Source of the DNA: Pseudomonadota bacterium
GTDB lineage: Bacteria > Pseudomonadota > Gammaproteobacteria > Burkholderiales > Burkholderiaceae_C
Direction of reading: 5' to 3'
NCBI GenBank assembly: GCA_023442945.1
Contig: JAEZWW010000018.1
Location: forward strand, 1 to 64,000
Length of the DNA: 64,000 bases
Numbering within the stretch: the stretch's first letter is position 1; every line of letters begins with the position of its first letter. The translations under genes were made by a program, and so were the position numbers. The notes beneath the pieces are model-generated. The model was not told the DNA's origin. It did not search any database and saw nothing but the letters and a program-made list of their open reading frames with translations. Positions 1 to 8,502 of the stretch are shown one piece after another.

Positions 1-1
1 G

Positions 2-541
2 CACGTGCGGGCCGAACAGGACTTGTTTGCCCGCGCCGCCGGGGCGGTGACGCCACTGCGCGACCACGGCCGCGTGGTGCACGCCCCGGCCGCCACGCCG
101 CCCGAGCCGCGCCAGCGCCAGATCGACGAACAGGCGGTGCTGCGCGAATCGCTGTCCGACGAATTCGACGCCAGCACCTTGCTGCAGGTGGACGGCGACC
201 TGAGCTTCAGCCGACCCGGCATCGGCCCGGATGTGACGGCGCGCCTGCGCCGCGGCCACTGGGCGGTGCAGCAGCAGATCGATCTGCACGGCCTGCGCAC
301 CGACGAGGCGCGCGAGGCACTGGGCCAGTTCGTGCGCAGCGCCCACCGCGCCGGCGTGCGCTGCGTGCGCGTGGTGCACGGCAAAGGCCTGGGCTCGCCC
401 GGGCGCACGCCGGTGCTCAAAGCCAAGGTACACGGCTGGCTGATCCAGAAGAAGGAAGTGCTGGCCTTTGTGCAGGCCAAGCCGCTGGAAGGCGGCGCCG
501 GCGCGCTGGTCGTGCTGCTGGCGGCGCAAGACCGGCGGTAG
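2..541 (+). CDS. Smr-domain protein (5' end outside window)
   Basis: The frame is open from the first bases; the GTG at 5 is probably an internal Val codon, so the gene begins upstream. About 178 residues are visible. The N-terminal half is charged and low in complexity, with the family-like segment SDEFD followed by a PGIGPDV segment. The C-terminal half is an Smr domain: an IDLHGLR motif, a helix that aligns with DEARxAL, and the VVHGKGLGSPGR loop. Smr domains of this stand-alone proteobacterial type bind or nick nucleic acid, and the MutS2-linked version is a nuclease. The cellular role of this subfamily is not established. The gene ends just before a copy of the dispersed repeat. Confidence 0.85.
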   Translation, partial: HVRAEQDLFARAAGAVTPLRDHGRVVHAPAATPPEPRQRQIDEQAVLRESLSDEFDASTLLQVDGDLSFSRPGIGPDVTARLRRGHWAVQQQIDLHGLRTDEAREALGQFVRSAHRAGVRCVRVVHGKGLGSPGRTPVLKAKVHGWLIQKKEVLAFVQAKPLEGGAGALVVLLAAQDRR

Positions 542-546
542 AGGTA

Positions 547-610
547 TTTTTAAGCTTTTTATTGCCCTGGCCCTACTGCCATCTGCGCAGGCAGCTTCTG
601 TTTTTATAGC
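547..610 (+). repeat. Dispersed repeat copy 1, orientation A, intergenic
   Basis: Core GCCCTACTGCCATCTGCGCA then GGCAGCTTCTG and an A/T-rich end TTTTTATAGC at 601-610. It lies between the Smr gene stop and the MORN gene. Orientation A means the GCCCTACA to CAGCTA order reads on the plus strand. Confidence 0.75.
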
Positions 611-714
611 GATCTGGCGCTGCGCACGCATGCTGCCATCGCGCGCCAGCTGCCCCCCGCACGCGGGCGCGGCCCGTACACTGCGTGGCAGATCCGCCCT
701 GCCCCGCCCGCCCC

Positions 715-2601
715 ATGCCTGCACCTGCGCAACCTGCTTCGCCCCCCATCCTGCCGCTTCACGCGCCGCGCAGCGGCCAGCGCTGGTGCGGCGCCCTGAT
801 CGCGGCGCTGCTGGTGCTGGCGGCGCCGCTGGCCCCGGTCCACGCGCAGGACGACGCGGCCGCCACGCCCCCCGCGCCCACGACGTCGGCCCCCACGCAA
901 CGCGGCGAGCACCGCATCACCCTGCCCGACGGCGGGCGCTACCAGGGCCCGCTGCGCGCCGGCAAGCTGCACGGCCAGGGCCGCATCGACTGGGACGGCG
1001 GGCGCCGCTACGTCGGCCAGTTCGTGGACGGCTACATGGAAGGCCAGGGGCGCTACACCGAAGCGGGGGTGACGTACGTCGGCCAGTTTCACCGTGGCAA
1101 CTTCCAGGGCAAGGGCCGGCTGGAGCGCCAGGGCAGCTACCGCTATGAAGGCGACTTCGTGCAAGGCCGCATGCAAGGTCAGGGCAAGCTGCAGTACGAA
1201 GGCGGCTATTCGTTCGAAGGTCAGTTCAAAAACGACGAGCCCGAAGGTAAAGGCCGCGCCACCGACGCGCGCGGCAACGTGATCGAAGGCACGTTCCGCC
1301 AGATGGAGCCGGTCGGCCCGGTGGTGATGACCGCCGCCGACGGCAGCCGCTACGAAGGCCCGGTCATGGCCCGCATGCCACACGGCCAGGGCGTGCTGAC
1401 GCGGCCCGACAAGGCGGTGCTGCGGGGCCGCTTTGAAGTGGGCTCACTCACCGGCCCGGCGACCATCGACTACCCGAATGGCGCGCGCTACACCGGCGCT
1501 GTGGACGACGCCCAGGCCCAAGGCCAGGGGACGCTGCGCCAGCCCGATGGCGCGACCTACGTCGGCCAGTTCCGCCAGGACCAACCCGACGGCAAAGGCC
1601 AGCTGACCCGCGCCGACGGCGGCGTGCAAACCGGTTACTGGCGCGCCGGCCGCTACATCGGCGCCGTGGGCGACGACACGCTGGACGACACGCCGCAGCT
1701 GGCCGCGCAGAACAACCAGCGCGTGCTCTACAACCAGGCGGCGCTGCTGCAAAAGCAGTTCGACGCGCTGCAAGCCAGCCCGGCGGGCGCGGCGCCGCAG
1801 GCTTACGCGCTCTACATCGCAGGCGACGGACGACAAGAAGTGTTCCGCCGCGAAGTCACGTACGTCGACGCGCTGATGGCGCAACGCTTTGGCACGCGCG
1901 GCCATTCGGTCAGTCTGGTCAACAGCCGCAGCAGCACCGACCGCCTGCCGCTGGCCACGCCGCACAGCATCGGCCTGGCGCTGCAGGCGCTGGCGCAGAA
2001 GATGGACCTCCAGCGTGACCTGCTGTTCGTCTACCTGACCAGCCACGGCTCGCCCACGCACGAGCTGTCACTCGCCATGCCGCGCATGGACTTGCCCGAC
2101 TTGCCGGCCGCGCAGTTGGGCGAGCTGCTCAAGGCCTCGGGCATCCGCAAGCAGATCGTGGTGGTGTCGGCCTGCTACGCCGGCGGCTTCGTGCCCGCAT
2201 TGCGCGCTGAGCGCACCTGGGTCATCACCGCCGCGCGCGCCGACCGCACGTCGTTCGGCTGCGCGGACGACAACGAGTTCACGTACTTTGGGCGGGCGCT
2301 GTTCAAGGAAGCGCTGGGCCAAGCGCCGACCTTGAGCGAGGCGTTCGAGCAGGCGCGCGAGAAGGTCGAAGCCTGGGAAGCGCGCGACGGCGCGGTGAAG
2401 GCGGACACTTCCGCCAGCGCCCCCAAGGCCACACCGCCCAAGCCCCGCGATGCCCGCCGTGGCGCGCCCAAGATCGAGCATTCGGACCCGATGTCCGTGG
2501 TCGCCCCCGCTTTCCAGGCCGAGGTCGACACCTGGGTGCGCCAGCACGCGCCGGTCACACTGCCAGACGGTCCGGGCGCCCAGACCGCCGCCACGCGCTG
2601 A
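715..2601 (+). CDS. Secreted MORN-repeat protein with C13-type (legumain/caspase-fold) protease domain
   Basis: 628 residues from ATG 715; a GTG at 685 would add ten residues before the hydrophobic segment and is less likely. Residues about 22-45 form a signal peptide ending near AQDD. Residues about 75-320 hold roughly ten MORN-type repeats (GxYxGxFxxGxxxGxG pattern, e.g. YVGQFVDGYMEGQGRY). The C-terminal 250 residues match a peptidase C13 caspase-like fold: a hydrophobic strand, then YLTSHGSP with candidate catalytic His444, then VVVSACYAGG with candidate Cys487, followed by the ARADRTSFGC strand. MORN arrays usually bind membranes or proteins; C13 enzymes cleave after Asn/Asp. The protein probably acts in the periplasm or at the envelope. 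The substrate is unknown. It is followed by a repeat copy and a convergent MFS gene. Confidence 0.82.
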   Translation: MPAPAQPASPPILPLHAPRSGQRWCGALIAALLVLAAPLAPVHAQDDAAATPPAPTTSAPTQRGEHRITLPDGGRYQGPLRAGKLHGQGRIDWDGGRRYVGQFVDGYMEGQGRYTEAGVTYVGQFHRGNFQGKGRLERQGSYRYEGDFVQGRMQGQGKLQYEGGYSFEGQFKNDEPEGKGRATDARGNVIEGTFRQMEPVGPVVMTAADGSRYEGPVMARMPHGQGVLTRPDKAVLRGRFEVGSLTGPATIDYPNGARYTGAVDDAQAQGQGTLRQPDGATYVGQFRQDQPDGKGQLTRADGGVQTGYWRAGRYIGAVGDDTLDDTPQLAAQNNQRVLYNQAALLQKQFDALQASPAGAAPQAYALYIAGDGRQEVFRREVTYVDALMAQRFGTRGHSVSLVNSRSSTDRLPLATPHSIGLALQALAQKMDLQRDLLFVYLTSHGSPTHELSLAMPRMDLPDLPAAQLGELLKASGIRKQIVVVSACYAGGFVPALRAERTWVITAARADRTSFGCADDNEFTYFGRALFKEALGQAPTLSEAFEQAREKVEAWEARDGAVKADTSASAPKATPPKPRDARRGAPKIEHSDPMSVVAPAFQAEVDTWVRQHAPVTLPDGPGAQTAATR

Positions 2602-2613
2602 GGCCGGAATTCA

Positions 2614-2665
2614 ATCAAAATCGGCCCCCAGCCCTACAAACACCTGCGCGGCCAGCTATTCAATC
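2614..2665 (+). repeat. Dispersed repeat copy 2, orientation A, covers the MFS gene stop
   Basis: GCCCTACAAACACCTGCGCG then GCCAGCTATTCAATCA. On the minus strand its end supplies the TGA (2660-2662) of the MFS transporter gene, so the last codons of that gene come from the repeat edge. Confidence 0.75.
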
Positions 2666-3835
2666 AGGAGCATTCGGCGCCGCCGCCGCGGCCTCTCGCC
2701 GCGCCTGCAGCGCCCGCCACACCAGCAAGCCCAGCGCCAGCGCAGCCGGGACGGTGAGCGCGGCAAAGGCGATGCGGTAGCTGCCGGTAGCCGACGCCAG
2801 CGCACCGAAGGCGGGCGCGCCAGCGACGACGCCGAAGAAGGTGAACATCAGCGTGCCGCCGGTGGCCACGCTGGCTTGCCCGGGGGGCGCCTGGCGCGCC
2901 ACGGCCGCCAGGTACACGCCGTTCCAGCCGATGCCCGATGCGCCGAGCAGCGCCACCACGGCCCACACCGCCACCGTCGGCCAGTTGGGCTGCAGCAGCG
3001 CGACCGCCACGCAGCTGAGCGTCATCAGCGCGGACAGCAGGATCAGCGTGTTGCGCGGACCCAGGCCGCGGTCGGCCACCACGCCCCATCCCACCCGCGC
3101 AAACACGCCGGCAAACTGCGCCACGGCCAGTGCCGCACCAGCCGCCAGCAGCGTCATGCCCAGCACGTCGTGCAGGTAGGTGACGAGGTAGGACGTGGTG
3201 GAAATCTGCACCGCAGAATACAAAAACGACACCGCCGCCAGCACCGCCAGCGAACGGTGGCGCGCCACCAGACGCAGCGGCTCGAACAGCGTGGCCAGCG
3301 CCAGTGGGCGACCGGGTTGGCGGTCAGTGTCCAGCGGCGCGCGCAGCGGTTGTGCCAGCAGCGCGCCGGCCAGCATGCCGCCCAGCGGCACGCCGGTTTG
3401 CTTGATCGAAAACACCAGCGACAGGCGGTGCGGCGGCGTGGTGCGCACCAGCAGGTGCGAGCTGCCGGGGTTAATGGGGCCGTAGCCCGCGCCCAGCAGC
3501 AGTGCGCCCGGTACCAACAGTGGCAGCCAGCCGCTGGCGCTGAGCAACAGGCCGACGGTGCTCATCACCAAACCGACCTGGCTGGCGCGAATGGCGCCCA
3601 TGCGCTGCACCATCGGCCCGCCCAGCAGGCTGAAGACCATCGCCGCCAGGTAGCACAGCGCGACGTACATGCCGACCAGCGCGCTGGACACGCGCAGATC
3701 GCCCGCCACTGCCGGCGCCATGGCGGGCAGCGTGAACATGCCCATGGAAGCGATGGCTTGGATGGCGGTGGTGACGATCAGTGTCCACAGCGCGTTGGGC
3801 GCTGCGGGAATGGCGGCGGGCGCCTCAAATGCCAC
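2660..3835 (-). CDS. MFS transporter
   Basis: 391 residues from a GTG at 3835-3833. The open frame continues upstream to 4015, but that part is composition shadow of the globin gene and is neither hydrophobic nor conserved. About twelve hydrophobic segments are visible, beginning at ALWTLIVTTAIQAIASMG. A GGPMVQRMGAIRASQ loop fits the MFS motif A region between segments 2 and 3, and a central loop with PLDTDRQPGRP separates two six-helix halves. The protein is an inner-membrane secondary transporter of the cyanate/oxalate-formate-like MFS type; the substrate cannot be read from sequence. The start overlaps the end of the globin gene by 11 bases, so the two are probably cotranslated. The stop is provided by a dispersed repeat. 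Confidence 0.8.
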   Translation of the reverse strand: MAFEAPAAIPAAPNALWTLIVTTAIQAIASMGMFTLPAMAPAVAGDLRVSSALVGMYVALCYLAAMVFSLLGGPMVQRMGAIRASQVGLVMSTVGLLLSASGWLPLLVPGALLLGAGYGPINPGSSHLLVRTTPPHRLSLVFSIKQTGVPLGGMLAGALLAQPLRAPLDTDRQPGRPLALATLFEPLRLVARHRSLAVLAAVSFLYSAVQISTTSYLVTYLHDVLGMTLLAAGAALAVAQFAGVFARVGWGVVADRGLGPRNTLILLSALMTLSCVAVALLQPNWPTVAVWAVVALLGASGIGWNGVYLAAVARQAPPGQASVATGGTLMFTFFGVVAGAPAFGALASATGSYRIAFAALTVPAALALGLLVWRALQARREAAAAAPNAPD

Positions 3836-4235
3836 GGTTGCGCATCCAGTCGGCGGTCTGGAAGAAGCTGCCGCGCAGGCGGTCGCGCAGCGGCGCGGGC
3901 ACGCCGGTTTCGCCCATGGCCTGGTCCATGCAGGCGACCCACTGGTCGCGCTCCAGCACGCCGATGGCAAACGGCATGTGGCGCATGCGCAGGCGCGGGT
4001 GGCCGAAGCGTTCAATGTAATGGTCCGGCCCGCCCAACCAGCCGCACAAAAACCAGAACAGCTTTTGCCGCGCGTCGGCCAGCGTGCTGCCGTGGGCGGC
4101 GCGCAGCGCGGCGTAGCCCGGCTCCAGGTCCATCAGGTCGTAAAAGCGCTCGACCAGCGCGTGCACAGCGGCTTCGCCACCGATCATGTCAAACGGCGTG
4201 AGGGTGCTTTCCGCCGCGCCTGGTTCTTCAGCCAA
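3825..4235 (-). CDS. Group II truncated haemoglobin
   Basis: 136 residues. The 2-on-2 globin fold pattern is visible: FDMIGGEAAVHALVERFYDLM near residue 15, then FLCGWLGGP, then the F-helix region ERFGHPRLRMRHMPFAIG with the likely proximal His, then the G-helix DQWVACMDQAM. Group II truncated globins bind O2 or NO in the cytoplasm and are linked to nitrosative or oxidative stress. The N-terminal ten residues are acidic and variable. It is first in a two-gene unit with the overlapping MFS gene. A repeat copy lies directly upstream (4231-4290) and reaches the start codon, so it probably forms the leader. Confidence 0.93.
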   Translation of the reverse strand: MAEEPGAAESTLTPFDMIGGEAAVHALVERFYDLMDLEPGYAALRAAHGSTLADARQKLFWFLCGWLGGPDHYIERFGHPRLRMRHMPFAIGVLERDQWVACMDQAMGETGVPAPLRDRLRGSFFQTADWMRNRGI

Positions 4236-4290
4236 ATCGCTCTCCAGCCCTACATGAATCTGCGCGACCAGCTATCGTTGAGATAGCAAA
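4231..4290 (+). repeat. Dispersed repeat copy 3, orientation A
   Basis: AGCCCTACATGAATCTGCGC then GACCAGCTATCG and GAGATAGCAAATGG. It lies between the globin gene and the patatin gene and touches the globin start. Confidence 0.75.
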
Positions 4291-4310
4291 TGGCGGCGCA
4301 TTCAACCATT

Positions 4311-5549
4311 CTAGGGCGAGCGCTCCGGCGCGCCGTCCGTGCGGCCATCGGCGGGGCCGGCCGCGTCACCGGGCGGGGCGTGCGCATCGGTCGCGGCGCG
4401 CGCCGCGGCGTCGGCGGCGGTGGCGGCATGCGCTTGCGCTTCGGGCGTCCAGCGAAAGCGCGCGGTATCGGGTTCCGGTTCTGCGCCGTCGGCAGGGACA
4501 TCGGCGTCGTCCGGCAGTTCGAAGTCCAGCTTCAGCGGGTCGCCATAGTCGCGATGCAGGTTGACGGTGCTGCGCTCGCCCACGGCGTCAAAGTGCTTGC
4601 GCAGCCAGCGCGTGGCGCTTTCCTGGCCGATGGCGAACAGCTGCTCCAGCATGGCCGGCTGCGGCGTGATCTTGGTGGCGGCGGGCATGTCGGCCAGCGG
4701 CTTGCCGCCATCGATGCGGTGCATGTGGATGGGCTTGAGGCCGGGGCGCGCGATGCCGCTGGCGACCATCTCGTTGACCAGCGCGATGGTGCGCATCTGT
4801 GCGATCAGGCTGGCGTTGAAGGTCAGGTCGTTCACGCGGTCGGTAATCTCGGCCATGGTGGTGGGCTTGCCCGGACGGCGCAGCGGGTTGATCTGCACCA
4901 GCAGGATGTCCTGGCTTTCGCCCGATTCCACCAGCGGCCCCAGCGCCGGGTTGCTGGCATAACCGCCATCCCAATACAGCTTGCCGTTGATCTCCGGCGC
5001 CTGAAACAGCTGTGGCAAGCAAGCCGAGGCCATCACCGCCTGCGCCGTCAGCCGCCGGCCGCTGAAGATGGCGGCACGGCCGGTTTCGACGTCGGTCGCG
5101 GCGACGAAGACGCGCGGGGTCTTCAGGCGCGCGATGCGGTCGAAGTCGATGGTGTCGGCGATCAGCTGGCGCAGGGGGTTGAAGTCCAGCGGGTTGGCCT
5201 GGTAGGGCGACACCTTGCCCCAGGCGCCGGGCAGCGCGCCCATGACCAGGCGCGCGACGCGCGAAGCGCTTTCACTCATCGCGCCCATGCCCATGACCTT
5301 GCGCCACACATGGCCCAAGGCGACGCGCGCGCCTTCGGCCGGGTCTTCTCCCGCAGCCTGCGCGGTGGCCCAGCCGTGCGCGAGCGCCACGGCGTTGACG
5401 GCGCCGGCGCTGGTGCCGCTGATGGCGCCAAAGCGCACGCGCCCGTCCAGCAGCAAGGTGTCGAGCACGCCCCAGGTGAAGGCGCCGTGCGCGCCGCCGC
5501 CTTGCAGCGCCAGCTGCAAGGTCTTGGTGTGGTTGTCCGCTTCAAGCAT
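4311..5549 (-). CDS. Patatin-like phospholipase
   Basis: 412 residues. The oxyanion-hole motif GGGAHG is at residues 17-22, the nucleophile elbow GTSAG has Ser47, and the catalytic Asp is in WDGGYASNP (Asp194). This Ser-Asp dyad is the patatin signature. The enzyme hydrolyses acyl chains from lipids. No signal peptide is visible, so it probably works in the cytoplasm or is delivered by an unknown route. The last 70 residues are an Ala/Asp/Pro-rich low-complexity tail with no match to the fold. Similar patatin proteins in this family of bacteria have been linked to polyhydroxyalkanoate granules or membrane turnover, but nothing here decides between these. Confidence 0.9.
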   Translation of the reverse strand: MLEADNHTKTLQLALQGGGAHGAFTWGVLDTLLLDGRVRFGAISGTSAGAVNAVALAHGWATAQAAGEDPAEGARVALGHVWRKVMGMGAMSESASRVARLVMGALPGAWGKVSPYQANPLDFNPLRQLIADTIDFDRIARLKTPRVFVAATDVETGRAAIFSGRRLTAQAVMASACLPQLFQAPEINGKLYWDGGYASNPALGPLVESGESQDILLVQINPLRRPGKPTTMAEITDRVNDLTFNASLIAQMRTIALVNEMVASGIARPGLKPIHMHRIDGGKPLADMPAATKITPQPAMLEQLFAIGQESATRWLRKHFDAVGERSTVNLHRDYGDPLKLDFELPDDADVPADGAEPEPDTARFRWTPEAQAHAATAADAAARAATDAHAPPGDAAGPADGRTDGAPERSP

Positions 5550-5680
5550 GCGGCCAAGTGAACCACAGCAGCGTGACGCCCGCGGTCGCGCACCGCCGGA
5601 AAGCGCCCTTGGCCTACAGAGAGCAGACTCTAATTTCGGCTGCGAGGTCAGCAGCGTCGCCTGAGGTAAGTGGGCGCTGC

Positions 5681-5746
5681 TTTGAAAAGAAAAGGAGCTG
5701 CTGCGCTACAGCCGTCTGCGCAGGCAGCTCCTGTTTTTAGAGCAAA
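5681..5746 (+). repeat. Dispersed repeat copy 4, orientation A, intergenic
   Basis: GCTACAGCCGTCTGCGCAGG then CAGCTCCTGTTTTTAGAGC and AAATGAAA. It lies in the 295-base gap between the patatin gene and the nucleotidase gene. No other feature is visible in that gap. Confidence 0.75.
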
Positions 5747-5844
5747 TGAAAGTTCCCAACGCCCGTTGACGCGCCGAATGCGGCAGCGTCGGCCGGCGCG
5801 CGGCAGCGGGTGCGGTGGCCGATGGGCCCCCGAGCCGCCGCGCG

Positions 5845-7977
5845 TCACTTGCCCAGGTCGATGCGGTAAACCGTGTAGGTCCCGGTGCCGCCATTCACGC
5901 CGTTGTCGTCGGCCTTGTCGACGCTGATGTTGCCCAGGCCCGCGTCCTGCGCGACCTTCAGCTCGTCCTTGCCCGACTTGAACAGCACCTTGCCCACCGT
6001 GGGCGTCTTGGCAAAGCGCCAGCTGCTGGTGCTGCCGTTGGCCGCGCGGGTCACGTTCTTGCTGGCTTTGACGAAGTTCAGCACCACTTCCCGGTTGGCG
6101 TCGGGCGACGCCCAGACGATGTCGAAAGCCTTGCCGGTGCCCAGGATGTAGGGCGCGCTGCTGTTGGCGCGGTAGTTGTTGGTGGCCACGATGAACTGCT
6201 GCGTCGGGCTGATCGGTTGGCCCTTGTACGTCAGGTTCTGGATGCGCTCTTGCCCCGCAACCGGCTGGTTGACGTTGTACTTCGGCTTGGTCACGTCGAT
6301 TTCGTAGCGGATGTCCGGCGAAGTGAACACGTCGAAGTTGTAGCCTGGGAAGGCGCTGCCCGGCTGCACACCGGTCTTGCTGTCGTTGATCAGCCACTGG
6401 TCGTCGGTCTTGGCCGGGTCGATCTGGTTGAAGCGGTTGGCCGCGTTTTCCAGCCACAGCTTGATCTGCGCGCCCGTCACCTTCACCGCGTTGATGGTGT
6501 TGTTGTCGTACAGGTACAGGTCGGCCGCGGCAGCCACCGTCAGCTGGCCGGCCTTGACGTCGGTGTAATCACCCGCGTTGCCGTAACCGGCCTTGAAGGG
6601 CGCGGTGACGGACAGCACCGGCAGGTCCTTGTACTGCGGCAGGCTGGCCTGAACGTAGCGCGCCACATAGTCCTGCTGCGCCTGGTTGACGATCTGCAGC
6701 GCGCCCACGTCGCCCACGTCGGCGAACATCGAGCTCAGGCGGAAGTCGCTGGTGCCGATGGGCGAAGCGACGTAGGCGCGGGTCTTGTCGTGCAGCTCCT
6801 GCACGGCGGCGACCACGGCCGCGTCGGACGCGACAAACTGGTTGGCACCGGTCTGGATGGTGCGCACCTGCACGTCGGTCTTGGCGCTGTCGATCGACCA
6901 CTTCTTGGTGCTCGCGTTCCACTGCAGCGCGTAGTTGATGACGCCCAGCGCCTTGCCCCACGAACTGGCCATGACCGCGGGCACGCCGTTGACCGTGCCC
7001 TTGGCGTTGTCCGCCCCCGCGAACTTGTACGCTGCGGTGGCGCCACGGTCGGGGAAGGTGTTGTGCTCATGCCCCATGACGATGCCGTCGATGCCCGGCA
7101 CGTCCTTGGTGATGTAGAAGCCTGGGTTCTCCATGCCCTGCGAATAGCCATTGGCGCTCATGCCGCCGTGCAGCAGCACGAAGACCAGGTCGGCGCCTTT
7201 GGCACGCACCTCGGGCACGTACTTCTTGGCGGTCTCTACGCCGTCCTGCGTGCTGACCTTGCCGTCCAGCTTGTCCTTGTCCCAGTTCAGGATGCCGGGC
7301 GTGGTGATGCCGATCACGCCGATCTTGATCGGCAGCGTGCCCGGCTTGCCGTCGGCCTGGGTCACGGTCAGCTTGCGCTCCAGGATGACGTAGGGGTCCA
7401 CCAGCGGCTTGCCCGACTTCAGGCTGGTGACGTTGGCCGTGACAATGGGAAAGCCCGGGCCCTTGTCCTTGCTGCCGATCTTTGGGTCGACGCCCGCGAC
7501 GTCCAGCCCGCCGCCCAGGATCTGGCTCAGGTACGGCAGGCCGAAGTTGAATTCGTGGTTGCCCAGCACACCCGCGTCGTACTTCAGCGTGGCCATGGCC
7601 TTGTACATGCTGAGCTGCTGCGTGGCCGGGATCGGCGCGATCTGCGCCTCGTACGTGCCCAGCACCGTGCCCTGAATGGTGTCGCCGTTGTCGACCAGCA
7701 GGTTGTTGGGGAAATCTTTTCGCGCCTGGTGGATCAGCGTGGCGGTGCGCTCCAGGCCAACGGTGTTGTCGGCCTTGTCCGAGTAGTAGTTGTAGCTGCG
7801 GGCGTAGTAGTGCAGGTCGGTCGTTTCCAGCAGCGCGAGCTGCGCCGTGGCATTTTGCGTGCTGGTGGATTCGTTGTCGTCATCGCCGCCACAGGCAACC
7901 AGGGCAGCGCCCAGGCCGGTGGCAATCAGGCAGGCCAGCGTCAGGCGGCCAAGAGGAAATTTCTGCGGCAAGGGCAT
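5845..7977 (-). CDS. cpdB: Bifunctional 2',3'-cyclic-nucleotide 2'-phosphodiesterase/3'-nucleotidase, lipoprotein
   Basis: 710 residues from ATG 7977, chosen because it places a signal peptide with lipobox LVAC (Cys near residue 28) at the N terminus; an upstream ATG at 8049 would give a poor leader. Metallophosphatase motifs follow in order: ETTDLHYY, VDNGDTIQG, LGNHEFNFG, LLHGGMS and MGHEHNTF, which bind the two metals. The C-terminal half is the 5'-nucleotidase domain with the substrate region near YNVNQPVAG and NYRANSS. CpdB enzymes hydrolyse 2',3'-cyclic nucleotides and 3'-nucleotides in the periplasm to scavenge nucleosides and phosphate. The E. coli enzyme is soluble in the periplasm; lipid anchoring here is inferred from the lipobox. 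Confidence 0.92.
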   Translation of the reverse strand: MPLPQKFPLGRLTLACLIATGLGAALVACGGDDDNESTSTQNATAQLALLETTDLHYYARSYNYYSDKADNTVGLERTATLIHQARKDFPNNLLVDNGDTIQGTVLGTYEAQIAPIPATQQLSMYKAMATLKYDAGVLGNHEFNFGLPYLSQILGGGLDVAGVDPKIGSKDKGPGFPIVTANVTSLKSGKPLVDPYVILERKLTVTQADGKPGTLPIKIGVIGITTPGILNWDKDKLDGKVSTQDGVETAKKYVPEVRAKGADLVFVLLHGGMSANGYSQGMENPGFYITKDVPGIDGIVMGHEHNTFPDRGATAAYKFAGADNAKGTVNGVPAVMASSWGKALGVINYALQWNASTKKWSIDSAKTDVQVRTIQTGANQFVASDAAVVAAVQELHDKTRAYVASPIGTSDFRLSSMFADVGDVGALQIVNQAQQDYVARYVQASLPQYKDLPVLSVTAPFKAGYGNAGDYTDVKAGQLTVAAAADLYLYDNNTINAVKVTGAQIKLWLENAANRFNQIDPAKTDDQWLINDSKTGVQPGSAFPGYNFDVFTSPDIRYEIDVTKPKYNVNQPVAGQERIQNLTYKGQPISPTQQFIVATNNYRANSSAPYILGTGKAFDIVWASPDANREVVLNFVKASKNVTRAANGSTSSWRFAKTPTVGKVLFKSGKDELKVAQDAGLGNISVDKADDNGVNGGTGTYTVYRIDLGK

Positions 7978-8502
7978 GAAAGTGCATCCGTCGGTTGGTG
8001 AACCGAGCGATGCTGGCGCGGACATATGACAGGTTGTTGAAAAAGCCATGACGCCGTGTTACCGAGGGCAGCCCCCGCTGCTGCGCGACGCTGACACCGG
8101 CGGCGCGCACTGGCCGCTGCCGCCACCGTCGCGCATCGGGGTGCCGAGTGAGACTCGCTGGCGCGCCTTGTCATTGACGGGAAAAAATCGACCTTCAGCC
8201 CTACAACCATCTGCGCGGTCAGCTACTGTTTAAATAGCAAATGGCTGGATCCGGTGACGCTCACACCCGCTGGGCGCGACAGCCTGCCCCCCACAGCGTG
8301 CCGCAGCGCTTGCACCAACGGGCGACGCAGCGCTGGGCACGCCCCCACCCCACATCGCTGAACGGGCCACGCTGCGGCGCACCACTGATGCGCAATCGCA
8401 ACAGCCCGGGATTCCGGACGCGGTCCGCAGTTGTGCGGCCGCCAGCGCTGCTTCATGCTCGTACGGCCCGATCGGGCAATCAAAAACGACAGGAGACAAG
8501 AC
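7978..8502. other. 525-base divergent intergenic region between cpdB and the hydrolase gene
   Basis: It contains repeat copy 5 (8181-8242) and a ribosome binding site AGGAGA at 8491-8496 for the downstream gene. I see no reading frame with family features and no RNA gene. Both flanking promoters should lie here. Confidence 0.6.
8181..8242 (+). repeat. Dispersed repeat copy 5, orientation A, intergenic
   Basis: One of the best-preserved copies: TCAGCCCTACAACCATCTGC then GCGGTCAGCTACTG and TTTAAATAGCAAATGG. It is useful as a reference for the family. Confidence 0.8.

Noticed and set aside
468..1148. Overlapping plus-strand frame of 226 codons
   Set aside because: Arg/Pro/Ala-rich composition, no family features, overlaps two real genes; typical of high-GC shadow frames.
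2660..4015. Longer MFS reading frame starting at 4015
   Set aside because: The extra 60 residues are Cys/Arg-rich shadow of the globin gene and not membrane-like; a GTG at 3835 fits the overlap and the first hydrophobic segment.
5815..8001. Plus-strand frame of 728 codons opposite cpdB
   Set aside because: No recognisable motif; the minus strand holds complete metallophosphatase motifs.
8245..8490. Hidden small gene in the cpdB/hydrolase gap
   Set aside because: Short open frames exist on both strands but none has a ribosome binding site, motif or codon pattern like the neighbours.
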